Part shown: piece after piece, positions 17,418 to 25,755 of the stretch
Layout of the letters: each line of letters starts with the position of its first letter
How positions within the stretch are numbered: the first letter of the stretch is position 1
Origin: JAZDCJ01 sp036311985
Lineage (GTDB): Bacteria > Actinomycetota > Actinomycetes > Actinomycetales > Micrococcaceae
Assembly: GCF_036311985.1 (NCBI RefSeq)
Contig: NZ_JAZDCJ010000015.1
DNA length: 64,000 nt
Strand: one strand, 5' to 3'
Notes under the pieces: generated by a model
What the model was told of the DNA's origin: nothing
The model's database searches: none
The model's input: the letters and a program-made list of their open reading frames with translations, nothing else
Program-made: the position numbers and the translations under genes

Positions 17418-18272
17418 CTACTGATCTCGGCCAGTGTACTTGACGCTTGATTCGGCGAAGTACGACTCGAACGCTGCGGCTATATCTGCCTGACGTGCAT
17501 GAATCTTAGATCGTTTCACTTCACTGACAACACCGAAAGCCGACGCTTCCGACAAGCTATTCTTGGCGTTGAGTCGCAGGTCGAAGTCCCTCCCCACTGA
17601 AGAGAAATAGTCGTAAAACTTGAACGAACCACCCATGTGAAGATCCCCGGCATCGACCCATGCGTTGGGAACACCAAGCGCGTCCGCAAGGATGAGCCCA
17701 TGCAAGGACTGAGAGAGCACTACTTCACAGGAAGTGATCTCTTGCGCGATTCTGTCTATGTCGTCCGTTCTAAAGTCGATCAACGCAATGCCCGGCAGCG
17801 ATTCGGCCCATCCGCGAAGCGCTTGATCTCCGATCCTGGAAACGTGAGGAATAAATCCGAATCGTCGGCTGGGCGCACTCTGCATATCCAGCACTCGCGG
17901 AATCAAGAGACCCGGATCGCCAATACTTACGTCGTCAGGCAGATCGGGGAGAAGCCCCATACTCAAGAAGCCGCGAAGCGAATAGATTCTTGCGTACGGC
18001 AACTTCGGGGCTCGAAGCAAAGGGTGCATGAAGCCGCTACCAACGACCGCGAGAGGCTTGGTCCGCGCCTTCATTTCAGCCCGGCCAAAGACCTGATTGA
18101 GGTTGCTTCCGACCGACACGAGATCCGCATCGTCGACCGACGACTGATGCGTGTGTCGTGCACCATAGAGTCGACTGAGGATCAGCGTCGTGAGTTCATC
18201 GCCAAGATTTGGCCAGCCCGAAGGCTTGTACCAATAAACGGACGGCACCAATTCCGGGCCCTCAGATGGCAT
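17418..18272 (-). CDS. polysaccharide pyruvyl transferase family protein
   Basis: 284 residues. The ATG at 18272 is chosen because AAGGAG lies 7 nt upstream; it overlaps the preceding gene by 11 nt. Family marks are WPNLGDELTTLILSRLYG near the N-terminus and the strongly conserved SQSLHGLILADALGVPNAWV, with RIYSLRGFLSM between. PF04230 enzymes move a pyruvate from PEP to a sugar, giving a ketal and a negative charge on cell-surface glycans. In this operon it implies that the island's polymer is anionic. Family assignment is strong; the accepting sugar is unknown. Confidence 0.85.
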   Translation of the reverse strand: MPSEGPELVPSVYWYKPSGWPNLGDELTTLILSRLYGARHTHQSSVDDADLVSVGSNLNQVFGRAEMKARTKPLAVVGSGFMHPLLRAPKLPYARIYSLRGFLSMGLLPDLPDDVSIGDPGLLIPRVLDMQSAPSRRFGFIPHVSRIGDQALRGWAESLPGIALIDFRTDDIDRIAQEITSCEVVLSQSLHGLILADALGVPNAWVDAGDLHMGGSFKFYDYFSSVGRDFDLRLNAKNSLSEASAFGVVSEVKRSKIHARQADIAAAFESYFAESSVKYTGRDQ

Positions 18273-19617
18273 CGCTTGACTCCTTGAAAGTTGGTTCGCT
18301 GCGAGCAACGGCGGTTGTGTCGCATGCCCCACCACGAGCGACTATGGCATCCATCAGCAAACTGCGGAGGCCGTCGATGTCGCCTGAGAGCAAGTGGTGG
18401 AGTCCTCGCTTCTTGGCCATCGCACTATTCGGCCAGATCATCGAGATGATCGGAACGCCTGCTCCTAGGTAGTCGCTGAGCTTCGACGGCAAGTAGGGGT
18501 TCTCCCTATAGGCTCCGCCTGGAAAGACATCATTGACGAACAAAAAGTCCACTCTCCTGAGCTCACGCAGAAAGGACATGAACGGCAGCGCCTCGTGGGC
18601 CTCAACACAGGATTCGATTCCATACTCGGAAGCAACTTGAAGCACCCGATCCGGGTTGCTCGTATATACGTCGGCTTGGATCTTCTGGCGAGTTTCAGGA
18701 GCCATCTGTGATAGCGCTGCGAAGAGATCTCCCAGACCTCGGTTCGGATAGAACTCGCCAAAGTAACCGACCCTCAAAGGCAGAGTTGCGACTGTCGTGC
18801 TTGAAGGTGGCCCATAGTAAGAATCTGGCAGCGTCGGATGCTCGTCGACAATGCTTCTGGCGAAGATCGCACGACGCATGGATTCGTCTTCCGCCGCTCG
18901 GATCATTTCATCGCGTTGGTGCTCATTCGTGAAGCCAATAACGTCGGCCAACGCATAGACCAGGTATTCACACCATTTGAAGACGCAGCCCTCTTTGGCT
19001 AGAACCGCCGCGTAGTCCGGAGCCACTCGTTCGAGGAAATCTACAGCAAACGGGTCAAGCGCAAACGTCCCACCACTACGCCGGCTTCCTTCCACAGTGT
19101 GCGCAATGGGATCCGAGAACTCTGCAATCCAGCGAATCTCCGGGTGCCTGGACTTGATGTATGCAGCCAAAACGTGTGATGCCGGAAACATGGATCGGCT
19201 GTACATGCGCAAGTAGCGCTTCTCAGACAATCGGTCGGCGATCGCCGCGTAGCCGACCTCGACGAAGTTTCGAATTCCTCGCCAGGCCCCGAAGGTTGGA
19301 GGTACATTGACACTCGTCAGATGCCGAACGTACGGCTTCACGAATCGTTCGAGCTGGGGATCGTGTGATCTGATGGCACTCATGTTCTGAGACACCACAT
19401 CAACCGGGTTCGCTGCATCTCGAATGCGCTTGGCCACGGTAGCCGCGCTCGCGTCGGCAAAGGGCGGGAAGTTGTAGGAAATCACGAGAGTCGAGGCCTC
19501 CCGCAAAACGGGGAGTGCCTCATCGCCTAGACCGCCGATGGCCCATCTGTCCGCGGCCGACTGAAGCTCTTGATCAACGTGTTCAGTGCCCCGGATTTCG
19601 GCCGCCAATGACCTCAT
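18262..19617 (-). CDS. GT-B fold glycosyltransferase (GT4-like)
   Basis: 451 residues. The N-terminal domain has TLVISYNFPPFADASAATVAKRI, the standard opening of GT4-type enzymes with the FPP-x-A-D loop, followed by WIAEFSDPIAH. The C-terminal domain has LRVGYFGEFYPNRGLGDLFAAL and a donor-site region NPYLPSKLSDYLGAGVPIISM in which the usual EAMA loop is replaced by KLSDYLGAG, common in this subgroup. The ATG overlaps the upstream stop (ATGA). It probably adds one sugar to the island glycan; donor not inferable. Confidence 0.82.
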   Translation of the reverse strand: MRSLAAEIRGTEHVDQELQSAADRWAIGGLGDEALPVLREASTLVISYNFPPFADASAATVAKRIRDAANPVDVVSQNMSAIRSHDPQLERFVKPYVRHLTSVNVPPTFGAWRGIRNFVEVGYAAIADRLSEKRYLRMYSRSMFPASHVLAAYIKSRHPEIRWIAEFSDPIAHTVEGSRRSGGTFALDPFAVDFLERVAPDYAAVLAKEGCVFKWCEYLVYALADVIGFTNEHQRDEMIRAAEDESMRRAIFARSIVDEHPTLPDSYYGPPSSTTVATLPLRVGYFGEFYPNRGLGDLFAALSQMAPETRQKIQADVYTSNPDRVLQVASEYGIESCVEAHEALPFMSFLRELRRVDFLFVNDVFPGGAYRENPYLPSKLSDYLGAGVPIISMIWPNSAMAKKRGLHHLLSGDIDGLRSLLMDAIVARGGACDTTAVARSEPTFKESSDAI

Positions 19618-20237
19618 GCAGCACCTTCCACATTAAGACCGAGTCCGGTCGCGGACATCAGGCGTGACACTCGACGCAATGTCTCCCCGTCCGCGCCCAT
19701 CAGTCCAGCGTCAACGTCAAAGATCGATGCGTCGAGATCCTCCGCGAGGATGGAGGCCATACCGATGGCCGCCATCCCCGACAGCCTCGAGTTCGCCGGT
19801 GCGACGGCATTTAGGTCGAGTGCATTGGTCGACACTGTGACGGCTTGGTCGCGCACCGAGATGCCGACGCTCTCAGACCTGTCGACAAGCCGAAGTGAGT
19901 GCTGGAGAACGTCTGGTTGGCCTCCCCACGTGAGTCTTCTTCTCTGCTTGCCTCGCGGGAGCGGAATGTTCGCCGGATGAAGGGGAGCCACATTGACCCA
20001 GATCGGGTCGAAAAGATCCTCGATCACTTGCGCGGTCAAGGCAGAGATCTGACGGTCAAGGACAATCTGACCACTTATGTATGGAGCAAAGGCAAGAATG
20101 GCACCGACTGCTAGACGATCCGGACTCAAGTTCCGCGGCACATAATCTAGGACCAGACTTGGAATGATCGGAGTCGCGTCCAGCTCGCCTGGCTTGGCAA
20201 CGATCACCAGCTTTCGCTCGGAATCGTCCGCGGTCAT
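19614..20237 (-). CDS. hypothetical protein of the glycan island
   Basis: 207 residues, not recognised. The ATG at 20237 follows the stop of the large GT2 gene by 1 nt; the same frame is open for another 34 codons with an ATG at 20339, but that stretch overlaps the GT2 coding end and carries no ribosome site, so the shorter form is preferred. It opens with a short beta-like strand (KLVIVAKPGELD), contains PSLVLDYVPRNLSP and ends in an Ala/Gly/Leu-rich acidic region. No signal peptide or span. Overlap with the downstream glycosyltransferase (ATGA) suggests it works in the same pathway. Confidence 0.6.
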   Translation of the reverse strand: MTADDSERKLVIVAKPGELDATPIIPSLVLDYVPRNLSPDRLAVGAILAFAPYISGQIVLDRQISALTAQVIEDLFDPIWVNVAPLHPANIPLPRGKQRRRLTWGGQPDVLQHSLRLVDRSESVGISVRDQAVTVSTNALDLNAVAPANSRLSGMAAIGMASILAEDLDASIFDVDAGLMGADGETLRRVSRLMSATGLGLNVEGAA

Positions 20238-20238
20238 G

Positions 20239-22251
20239 TCAAGCTTCAATTCTTGCTCCGTCCTCAGTGATCCATCGATGAGCCAGTTCAGAGCCTGCGG
20301 GCCCCGCGGCAGGAACGAAAAATCCTTGATTCCAGCCATCAGAGTACAGCTGACTAAGCAGATCTCGTGCAGACAGGGCTTCGTCTTGGGAGTAGCAAAC
20401 CTCAGTCCAGAGGACGAACGCATTCTCTGACGATTCGACGCTTGACCATGTGCCCCGTTCCGCGAAGTCGCCATCAACGACGGGTTCAGGCAGGCCGTCT
20501 TTCCCGAGCTTGCGCCAGGCAACCGCGACGCATCTCTCGCCGCCTGGAAGGTGGCGCGTTGAGTTCCGCACTTCCCTCAGGATGGACTCACTCTCATCGA
20601 ACCTCGACGCGAGCCCTTGTACGTTGCGTGCTGAGCCAATGCTGCGGCTGTACTCGATTTCGGCCGCCCAAGACTCATACTCATGGCACTCATCTGACGT
20701 CGCATCGAGAACGAGCGCAGTCAATCGGCGCTGACCTGTGACCAGATCCTTGCGAAGCTGCCAGTGAGCGGAACGAAGTATGAGGTCGTTGACGTCGCCA
20801 AGACCTTCGTTCTCTTCGATCGAGACGATAAGGTCCACCGTCTTGTAATCATCAGGTACGAGCGCCAACATCAGCTCGCGCGCGGACGCAGTTCCGCATG
20901 CTCTCCCAAGCTCCTCCGGCAACGAATACTCTGCCAACCCAAAATCCAGGGATTGATCAGCTGCGGTTTGAGACAGGTCACCGTTTTGAAGACGGATTCC
21001 CAAAGGCGACTCGATTCCTCGAACCGCAACACCAGCTACGGCTAGACGACGAATCAGGTCTAGTGAGCTGCCGCTCGCTTCCAGAACCGGGCGCGCGATG
21101 GAGAGGAGCCTAGCATCCAAAATAGTGACGAAATCGCGCTTGCTGGAACCGTCTTCCACCACTCTCGGCGCTGCCCCGTTCGAGACAATCACGTCCACGA
21201 GTGGGGCTACGGCAACTGGGGCATTCGCATCGACGGCACCGAGCAGTCGGTCAACGGCTCCAGCACTCAAGACAGTGTCACCAGGGACAAGGGCCACGTA
21301 GATGGCCCCACCATCGAAGCCCTCGCCGGCGACCGCCGCCCCAGTGGATTCGAAGTGTGTGGACGAGTCCGCTGACTGGCGACGAACACTCGTGGCACAC
21401 GCAGAATCCCAAGCATCCGTGTTCGGTTGCAAGAGCTCGATCCGCACTACCGGACGGGCATAGGGTAGATTCCAATCTCCCGCGGCGCCATTCCGCTTCC
21501 ATGTCATGTCTGTCGCAAGGATTGCCCGATTCGCAGCAACTGCTGCCGTGGCGGCAGCACTCTGCTCCACAGACTTGATGGTTGGCGGGTGCCAGATGTG
21601 GTACATACGAACTTTGGGATGCTCGATCCAGCGAATCGAAGTCCCGGAACGTCGCACGCGCTGAGCGAAGTCCAGATCCTCGCCACCGTATGTGTGCATC
21701 CGGTTGTCGTAGCCTCCGACACTCGCGACGGATTCTCTTGACGCAGCAAACATCCCGCCCATCCCCCAGCGCGGACGGATCTGACTCACGAGTTCTAGCT
21801 CTTGCCAACTGGGGCGTTCACGCCTCACGTATGCGTGGTCGTACTTTTCCGGAAGGTCTCGGCATTGAAGCACGACTGCTGTCCCAGGATCTGACGCGAG
21901 TGCGCGAAACACGTTCTCCATTGCGCCCGGGGCGAAGATCATGTCCGCATCCGTGGCCACCAAAACTCGCCCGCGAGCGACTCCGAATCCACGGTTGACG
22001 GCTCGGGACCGAGACCAATGACCATCAGTATCCGTTCGAACGTACACAGCACCGGCATCTTCGACCAGCCTGCGAAGATGGCCTTCCTCAAACTGCGTCG
22101 ATCCGTAGTCTGAGACGACTACTTCTCCAGCTGCGGAACCGAAAGACTGTGTCAAAGACTCGAGCGACAGCTGAAGTCGTTCAAGACCCCAGTCCTTGAA
22201 GCCGATAACAACCGAGATGTCGACATTCGTTTCGCTAGATGTATTCGTCAT
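20239..22251 (-). CDS. family 2 glycosyltransferase with a long unassigned C-terminal region
   Basis: 670 residues. The first ~245 form a GT-A domain: VDISVVIGFKDWGLERLQLS, VVSDYGST, RSRAVNRGFGVARGRVLV, the metal site ATDADMIF, and the galactosyltransferase-type finish GGYDNRMHTYGGEDLDFAQR with the catalytic ED. This plan matches chondroitin-polymerase-like and N-acetylgalactosaminyl/galactosyl transferases. The remaining ~420 residues have no obvious second catalytic motif; they might be a degenerate second GT domain, since VDANAPVAVAPLVDVIVSN resembles a GT-A strand. Overlaps upstream gene by 4 nt (ATGA). Confidence 0.82.
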   Translation of the reverse strand: MTNTSSETNVDISVVIGFKDWGLERLQLSLESLTQSFGSAAGEVVVSDYGSTQFEEGHLRRLVEDAGAVYVRTDTDGHWSRSRAVNRGFGVARGRVLVATDADMIFAPGAMENVFRALASDPGTAVVLQCRDLPEKYDHAYVRRERPSWQELELVSQIRPRWGMGGMFAASRESVASVGGYDNRMHTYGGEDLDFAQRVRRSGTSIRWIEHPKVRMYHIWHPPTIKSVEQSAAATAAVAANRAILATDMTWKRNGAAGDWNLPYARPVVRIELLQPNTDAWDSACATSVRRQSADSSTHFESTGAAVAGEGFDGGAIYVALVPGDTVLSAGAVDRLLGAVDANAPVAVAPLVDVIVSNGAAPRVVEDGSSKRDFVTILDARLLSIARPVLEASGSSLDLIRRLAVAGVAVRGIESPLGIRLQNGDLSQTAADQSLDFGLAEYSLPEELGRACGTASARELMLALVPDDYKTVDLIVSIEENEGLGDVNDLILRSAHWQLRKDLVTGQRRLTALVLDATSDECHEYESWAAEIEYSRSIGSARNVQGLASRFDESESILREVRNSTRHLPGGERCVAVAWRKLGKDGLPEPVVDGDFAERGTWSSVESSENAFVLWTEVCYSQDEALSARDLLSQLYSDGWNQGFFVPAAGPAGSELAHRWITEDGARIEA

Positions 22252-22679
22252 GCTCGTTCCCCCCGTCCGCCGGTGAGGAAGGTGCCGCAGAGGGCACTTG
22301 CCTCAATCATTCCTTGAGCTTGGCACTCCAAGTAGACCTCGGAAACTCCTGCGCTGGGCGCAATTTGCGCATCTTTCGCCCAGCTTCGGATGACTACACG
22401 TGCAGTACGAAACGGGGCACCCGTCTCAACGATGCCGAGTGGGACCAACTTCCCTTCAGGCGAAGCAGGAACATAGAAGTACCAGGAATCGAGAAGCCTG
22501 GAGTGACGCGGACCGCCGGAGATTGGTACTGTCTCACCCTTCGCCGAGACCAAGTCAATGGTTGCAACGAAATCCCGGTCTCGCACTTCCGGAACGCTCC
22601 GAATCCATAGTGTTGCTAGTGACGTAGGACTCAATACTTCGAACTGAAACTTCGACATCGATTGTTCTTCGTCGGCCAC
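22248..22679 (-). CDS. hypothetical beta-rich protein, first gene of the glycan island
   Basis: 143 residues from a GTG at 22679 (AGGGG 5 nt upstream); an ATG at 22658 is the alternative. A further upstream extension is excluded because it would cross the -10/-35 promoter at 22720-22749. The sequence alternates hydrophobic and polar residues (WYFYVPASPEGKLVPLGIVE, TARVVIRSW) and looks like a small beta-sandwich. A single Cys-containing segment SEVYLECQAQG is near the end. No signal peptide. Being first in an operon of glycan enzymes suggests a sugar-binding or assembly role, which is inference. Confidence 0.6.
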   Translation of the reverse strand: MADEEQSMSKFQFEVLSPTSLATLWIRSVPEVRDRDFVATIDLVSAKGETVPISGGPRHSRLLDSWYFYVPASPEGKLVPLGIVETGAPFRTARVVIRSWAKDAQIAPSAGVSEVYLECQAQGMIEASALCGTFLTGGRGERA

Positions 22680-22719
22680 GTCATCCCCTGAATCGAATCG
22701 TCCAGTTTTCCAGAAAAGA

Positions 22720-22749
22720 ACACTATCGGAGACGACTCGAGAGGGCCAA
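22720..22749 (-). promoter_or_regulatory. promoter of the glycan-island operon
   Basis: On the minus strand TTGGCC (22749-22744) and TAGTGT (22725-22720) are separated by 18 nt, a good housekeeping-type promoter. The transcript would start near 22713, some 35-55 nt before the first gene's candidate starts. All six island genes run from it with overlaps or short gaps. Confidence 0.55.
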
Positions 22750-22926
22750 TACCGCCCCTTGCGCGACCGATACTCAGAGTGCGTTCGTTGCAACGTTCGC
22801 CTGCCTGAGACACAGGTGCATGACGCACTTGGGCCGTCGCTCGCTTCGCACGCTCTCGCAACAACTCAGCAAGAGAAGAACAATAGCCGAACCAGCAGTT
22901 GCCGAGAGGTAATCGGCGACGAACGG

Positions 22927-22958
22927 AAGGGCCCCGGAGCCTGAACTCCGGGACCCTT
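22927..22958 (-). terminator. hairpin terminator after the tRNA cluster
   Basis: Arms of 13 bases (22927-22939 and 22946-22958, one G-A/T-C mismatch position) with a 6-nt loop, placed 7 nt beyond the 3' end of the last tRNA-Glu on the minus strand. No T-run follows, which is usual in this GC-rich genome. Confidence 0.6.
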
Positions 22959-22964
22959 CAGATG

Positions 22965-23037
22965 TGACCCCAGCGGGATTCGAACCCGCGTTACCGCCGT
23001 GAGAGGGCGGCGTACTAGGCCGCTATACGATGGGGCC
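22965..23037 (-). tRNA. tRNA-Glu (anticodon CTC), copy 2
   Basis: 73 nt. Acceptor GGCCCCA pairs with TGGGGTC (one G-T), discriminator A, T-loop GTTCGAATC, anticodon stem CCGCC/GGCGG with loop CTCTCAC giving CTC (reads GAG). CCA is not encoded. It is identical to the copy at 23088-23160, and it is the tRNA whose 3' end faces the low-GC glycan island. Confidence 0.97.
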
Positions 23038-23087
23038 CTAGCACCGCAGCCGTCGATGAACTGACGTTCACCTGATGGCTGCGACCG

Positions 23088-23160
23088 TGACCCCAGCGGG
23101 ATTCGAACCCGCGTTACCGCCGTGAGAGGGCGGCGTACTAGGCCGCTATACGATGGGGCC
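23088..23160 (-). tRNA. tRNA-Glu (anticodon CTC), copy 1
   Basis: 73 nt, identical in sequence to the copy at 22965-23037 and separated from it by 50 nt of unrelated spacer. Same cloverleaf, anticodon CTC, no encoded CCA. Transcribed with tRNA-Gln upstream from one promoter. Confidence 0.97.
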
Positions 23161-23222
23161 GGACGCTACTGCCTCGGGTCTCCCCTCGGCAGGATGGAGG
23201 TCCCGCTTGCGCGGAACCTTCG

Positions 23223-23294
23223 CTGGGATACCAGGACTCGAACCTAGAATGACGGTACCAGAAACCGTAGTGTTGCCAATTACACCATATCCCA
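23223..23294 (-). tRNA. tRNA-Gln (anticodon CTG)
   Basis: 72 nt. Acceptor TGGGATA pairs with TATCCCA, discriminator G; anticodon stem ACGGT/ACCGT with loop TTCTGGT giving CTG (reads CAG). First gene of the tRNA-Gln-Glu-Glu transcript. Its location beside gltX fits the two-step route in which a non-discriminating GluRS charges tRNA-Gln and GatCAB amidates it; that is family knowledge, and gatCAB is not in the window. Confidence 0.96.
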
Positions 23295-23355
23295 ATGGAC
23301 CTCGGCCTCCAGAGCCTCCCTCGCGGGACTTTCTAGCGCCTCAGCACGAGTAAAT

Positions 23356-23384
23356 ACTCTACCGGAGACCTTTCCGAAATCCAA
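23356..23384 (-). promoter_or_regulatory. promoter of the tRNA-Gln/Glu/Glu cluster
   Basis: Minus-strand TTGGAT (23384-23379), 17-nt spacer, TAGAGT (23361-23356), about 60 nt upstream of tRNA-Gln. An AT-rich patch follows the -10. Good match to a housekeeping promoter. Confidence 0.75.
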
Positions 23385-23397
23385 AACCGGACGCGGC

Positions 23398-23419
23398 GGC
23401 GCGGCCTGTGAGCCGCGCC
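23398..23419 (-). terminator. terminator after gltX
   Basis: Perfect 8-bp GC stem (GGCGCGGC/GCCGCGCC) with a 6-nt loop, 14 nt past the gltX stop. It separates gltX transcription from the tRNA promoter immediately downstream. No T-run. Confidence 0.6.
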
Positions 23420-23432
23420 ACCCTCCGGCCGG

Positions 23433-24947
23433 CTAGAGGCTCTTGATGTCCTCGGCGAAGCGGCGCACGCGCTCAAGCGAGGACTCACGGCCCAGGATCA
23501 CCATGGACTCAAAGAGCGGCGGCGAGATCCGCTTGCCCGAAACCGCCGTGCGGACCGGGCCGAACGCCAGGCGCGGCTTGAGCCCCAGACCCTCTATCAG
23601 CGCCTCGCGCAGCGCCGCCTCGATGGACTCCTTGCTCCACTCCCCCAGGCCTCCGAGCGCGGACTCCGCCGCGGCCAGGACCTCGTCCGTGTTGCCCGGC
23701 AGGCCCTTGAGCGCGTCCTGCGCGACGACGATCTCCTCGTCGGCACGGAAGAGGAACTCGAGCATCTCCGGCGCCTCGCCGAGCAGCGTGATGCGCTCCT
23801 GCACGAGCGGCGCCGCCTCCTCGAGCACCTCGCGCTCGCGCGCCGTCAGCTCGTCACCCACGAGGCCGGCGTGGCGCAGGTAGGGCACGAGCCGCTCCCG
23901 GAAGTCGCCCGCCTCCAGCCGGCGCACGTGCGTGCCGTTGATGGCCTCGGCCTTCTTCAGGTCGAACCGGGCCGGGTTGGACAGGACGTCGGCGACGTCG
24001 AAGGCCTCGACGAGCTGCGCGCGGTCGAACACGTCCTCGTCGGCGCTCAGCGACCAGCCGAGCAGCGCCAGGTAGTTCAGCAGCCCCTCGGGGATGAAGC
24101 CGCGCTCCCGGTGCAGGAAGAGGCTCGACTCCGGGTCGCGCTTGGAGAGCTTCTTGTTGCCCTGCCCCATGACGTAGGGCAGGTGGCCGAAGAGCGGCAT
24201 GTCCTGCGCGACGCCGACGTCGACGAGCGCGCGGTAGAGCGCGATCTGCCGGGGCGTGGAGGAGAGCAGGTCCTCGCCGCGCAGCACGTGCGTGATGCCC
24301 ATGAGCGCATCGTCGACCGGGTTCACGAGGGTGTAGAGCGGCTTGCCGTTGGCCCGCACGACGACGAAGTCCGGCACCGAGCCGGCCTTGAACGTGATCT
24401 CGCCGCGGACCAGGTCCGTGAACGTGATGTCCTCGTCGGGCATCCGCACGCGCAGCACCGGCTCGCGGCCCTCGGCACGGAACGCCGCGATCTCCTCGGC
24501 GCTCAGCGAGCGGTCGTGGTTGTCGTAGCCGAGCTTCGGGTCGCGGCCGGCGGCGAGGTGGCGGGCCTCCACCTCCTCGGGGGTCGAGAACGACTCGTAG
24601 AGGTGCCCCGCGGCGCGCAGCTTCTCGATCACCCCGGCGTAGATCTCCGAGCGCTGCGACTGCCGGTACGGCTCGTGCGGGCCGCCGACGTTGACGCCCT
24701 CGTCCCAGTCGATGCCGAGCCAGTCGAGGGCCTCGAGCAGCTGCTGGTAGCTCTCCTCGCTGTCGCGCTGGGCGTCGGTGTCCTCGATGCGGAAGATCAT
24801 CTTGCCACCCGTGTGCCGGGCGAAGGCCCAGTTGAACAGGGCCGTGCGGATGAGCCCGACGTGCGGGGTCCCGGTCGGGGACGGGCAGAAGCGGACGCGG
24901 ACGGGCGTCTCGGCGGTGACGGTGGGAAGGGAATTAGGCGCAGTCAT
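23433..24947 (-). CDS. gltX: glutamyl-tRNA synthetase
   Basis: 504 residues, class I synthetase. The HIGH-type motif is PSPTGTPHVGLIRTALFNW, followed by FRIEDTDAQRDSEES; the KMSKS-type motif is NKKLSKRDPESSL. VLRVRMPDEDITFTDLVRG and HVLRGEDLLSSTPRQIALY are standard GltX segments. The C-terminal helical anticodon domain is complete. The ATG at 24947 is preceded by TAGACT 10 nt upstream, suggesting a very short 5' leader. Neighbouring tRNA-Glu and tRNA-Gln genes are its likely substrates. Confidence 0.97.
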   Translation of the reverse strand: MTAPNSLPTVTAETPVRVRFCPSPTGTPHVGLIRTALFNWAFARHTGGKMIFRIEDTDAQRDSEESYQQLLEALDWLGIDWDEGVNVGGPHEPYRQSQRSEIYAGVIEKLRAAGHLYESFSTPEEVEARHLAAGRDPKLGYDNHDRSLSAEEIAAFRAEGREPVLRVRMPDEDITFTDLVRGEITFKAGSVPDFVVVRANGKPLYTLVNPVDDALMGITHVLRGEDLLSSTPRQIALYRALVDVGVAQDMPLFGHLPYVMGQGNKKLSKRDPESSLFLHRERGFIPEGLLNYLALLGWSLSADEDVFDRAQLVEAFDVADVLSNPARFDLKKAEAINGTHVRRLEAGDFRERLVPYLRHAGLVGDELTAREREVLEEAAPLVQERITLLGEAPEMLEFLFRADEEIVVAQDALKGLPGNTDEVLAAAESALGGLGEWSKESIEAALREALIEGLGLKPRLAFGPVRTAVSGKRISPPLFESMVILGRESSLERVRRFAEDIKSL

Positions 24948-25074
24948 GATGCAAGCGAGTCTAGCCGCCGGGCGCGGCACATGAGAAAGCTCTCACGGCC
25001 CTCTCATGCCCCGTTCACGCGGCCGGCGTTGGATCGGAGATGTCACCGCGAGCACCGAAAAAGGGATCAAGACC

Positions 25075-25755
25075 ATGAAGAAGCAACTCACCACCCTCGC
25101 GCTCGCCGCGGGGCTCGCCGCGGGCGGCCTTCTCGCCGCCACCCCGGCCCAGGCCGCCGACCGGACCTGCCGCGGGACCATCGCCAACACGACCGTGTCC
25201 GGCAACGTCGTCGTCCCCGCCGGCGCGACGTGCAAGCTGAGCCGGGTCGTCGTCCGCGGCGACGTCAAGGTCGGCCGCGACTCCTCCCTCGGAACGTACT
25301 ACGGCACGGTCCAGGGCAATATCCAGGGGACGACGGCGCCGCGCACCGTCCTCGTCTCCCGCACCCACGTCAAGGGCGACGTCCAGGCCAAGCAGGCCGG
25401 CTCCGTGCAGGTCCTCAACGCGCGCGTCTGGGGCAACGTCCAGGCCGAGCGCACCTCGGGCGCCACGCGCGTGCTCAATACGCGGATCGGCGGCGACCTG
25501 CAGACCAAGTACCAGGCCCTGCGGGCCGAGGGCAACGGCGTCAACGGGAACATCCAGCACGAGGAGGGCAAGACGGGCTGGATCGTGCGCAACTCCGTGC
25601 GCGGCGACGTCCAGGTCTTCAAGAACCGGGGCCAACAGCGGATCAGCTACAACACCGTCCGCGGGAACCTGCAGTGCAAGGAGAACAGCCCCCGGCCCGT
25701 CGGCGGCCAGAACAAGGTCTCCGGCAGCAAGGAGGACCAGTGCCGGACGCTCTAG
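25075..25755 (+). CDS. secreted solenoid (beta-helix-like) repeat protein
   Basis: 226 residues. The ATG is preceded by AAGGGA at 8 nt. Signal peptide 1-28 (cleavage near AQA-AD). The mature part is built of coils of 18-20 residues, each marked by G-(N/D)-(V/I/L)-(V/Q/K): at about residues 43, 62, 81, 101, 120, 140, 158, 177 and 197. This spacing fits a right-handed beta-solenoid of about nine turns. Four cysteines (32, 53, 201, 223) cap the two ends and could form two disulfides. Uncharacterised; similar short secreted repeat proteins occur in actinobacteria. No enzyme motif is visible. Monocistronic, ending tail to tail with the small membrane protein gene. Confidence 0.8.
   Translation: MKKQLTTLALAAGLAAGGLLAATPAQAADRTCRGTIANTTVSGNVVVPAGATCKLSRVVVRGDVKVGRDSSLGTYYGTVQGNIQGTTAPRTVLVSRTHVKGDVQAKQAGSVQVLNARVWGNVQAERTSGATRVLNTRIGGDLQTKYQALRAEGNGVNGNIQHEEGKTGWIVRNSVRGDVQVFKNRGQQRISYNTVRGNLQCKENSPRPVGGQNKVSGSKEDQCRTL

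Noticed and set aside
16172..22964. Integrase or transposase gene that would explain the island
   Set aside because: All credible frames in the interval are glycan-related or unknown; none shows a recombinase motif.
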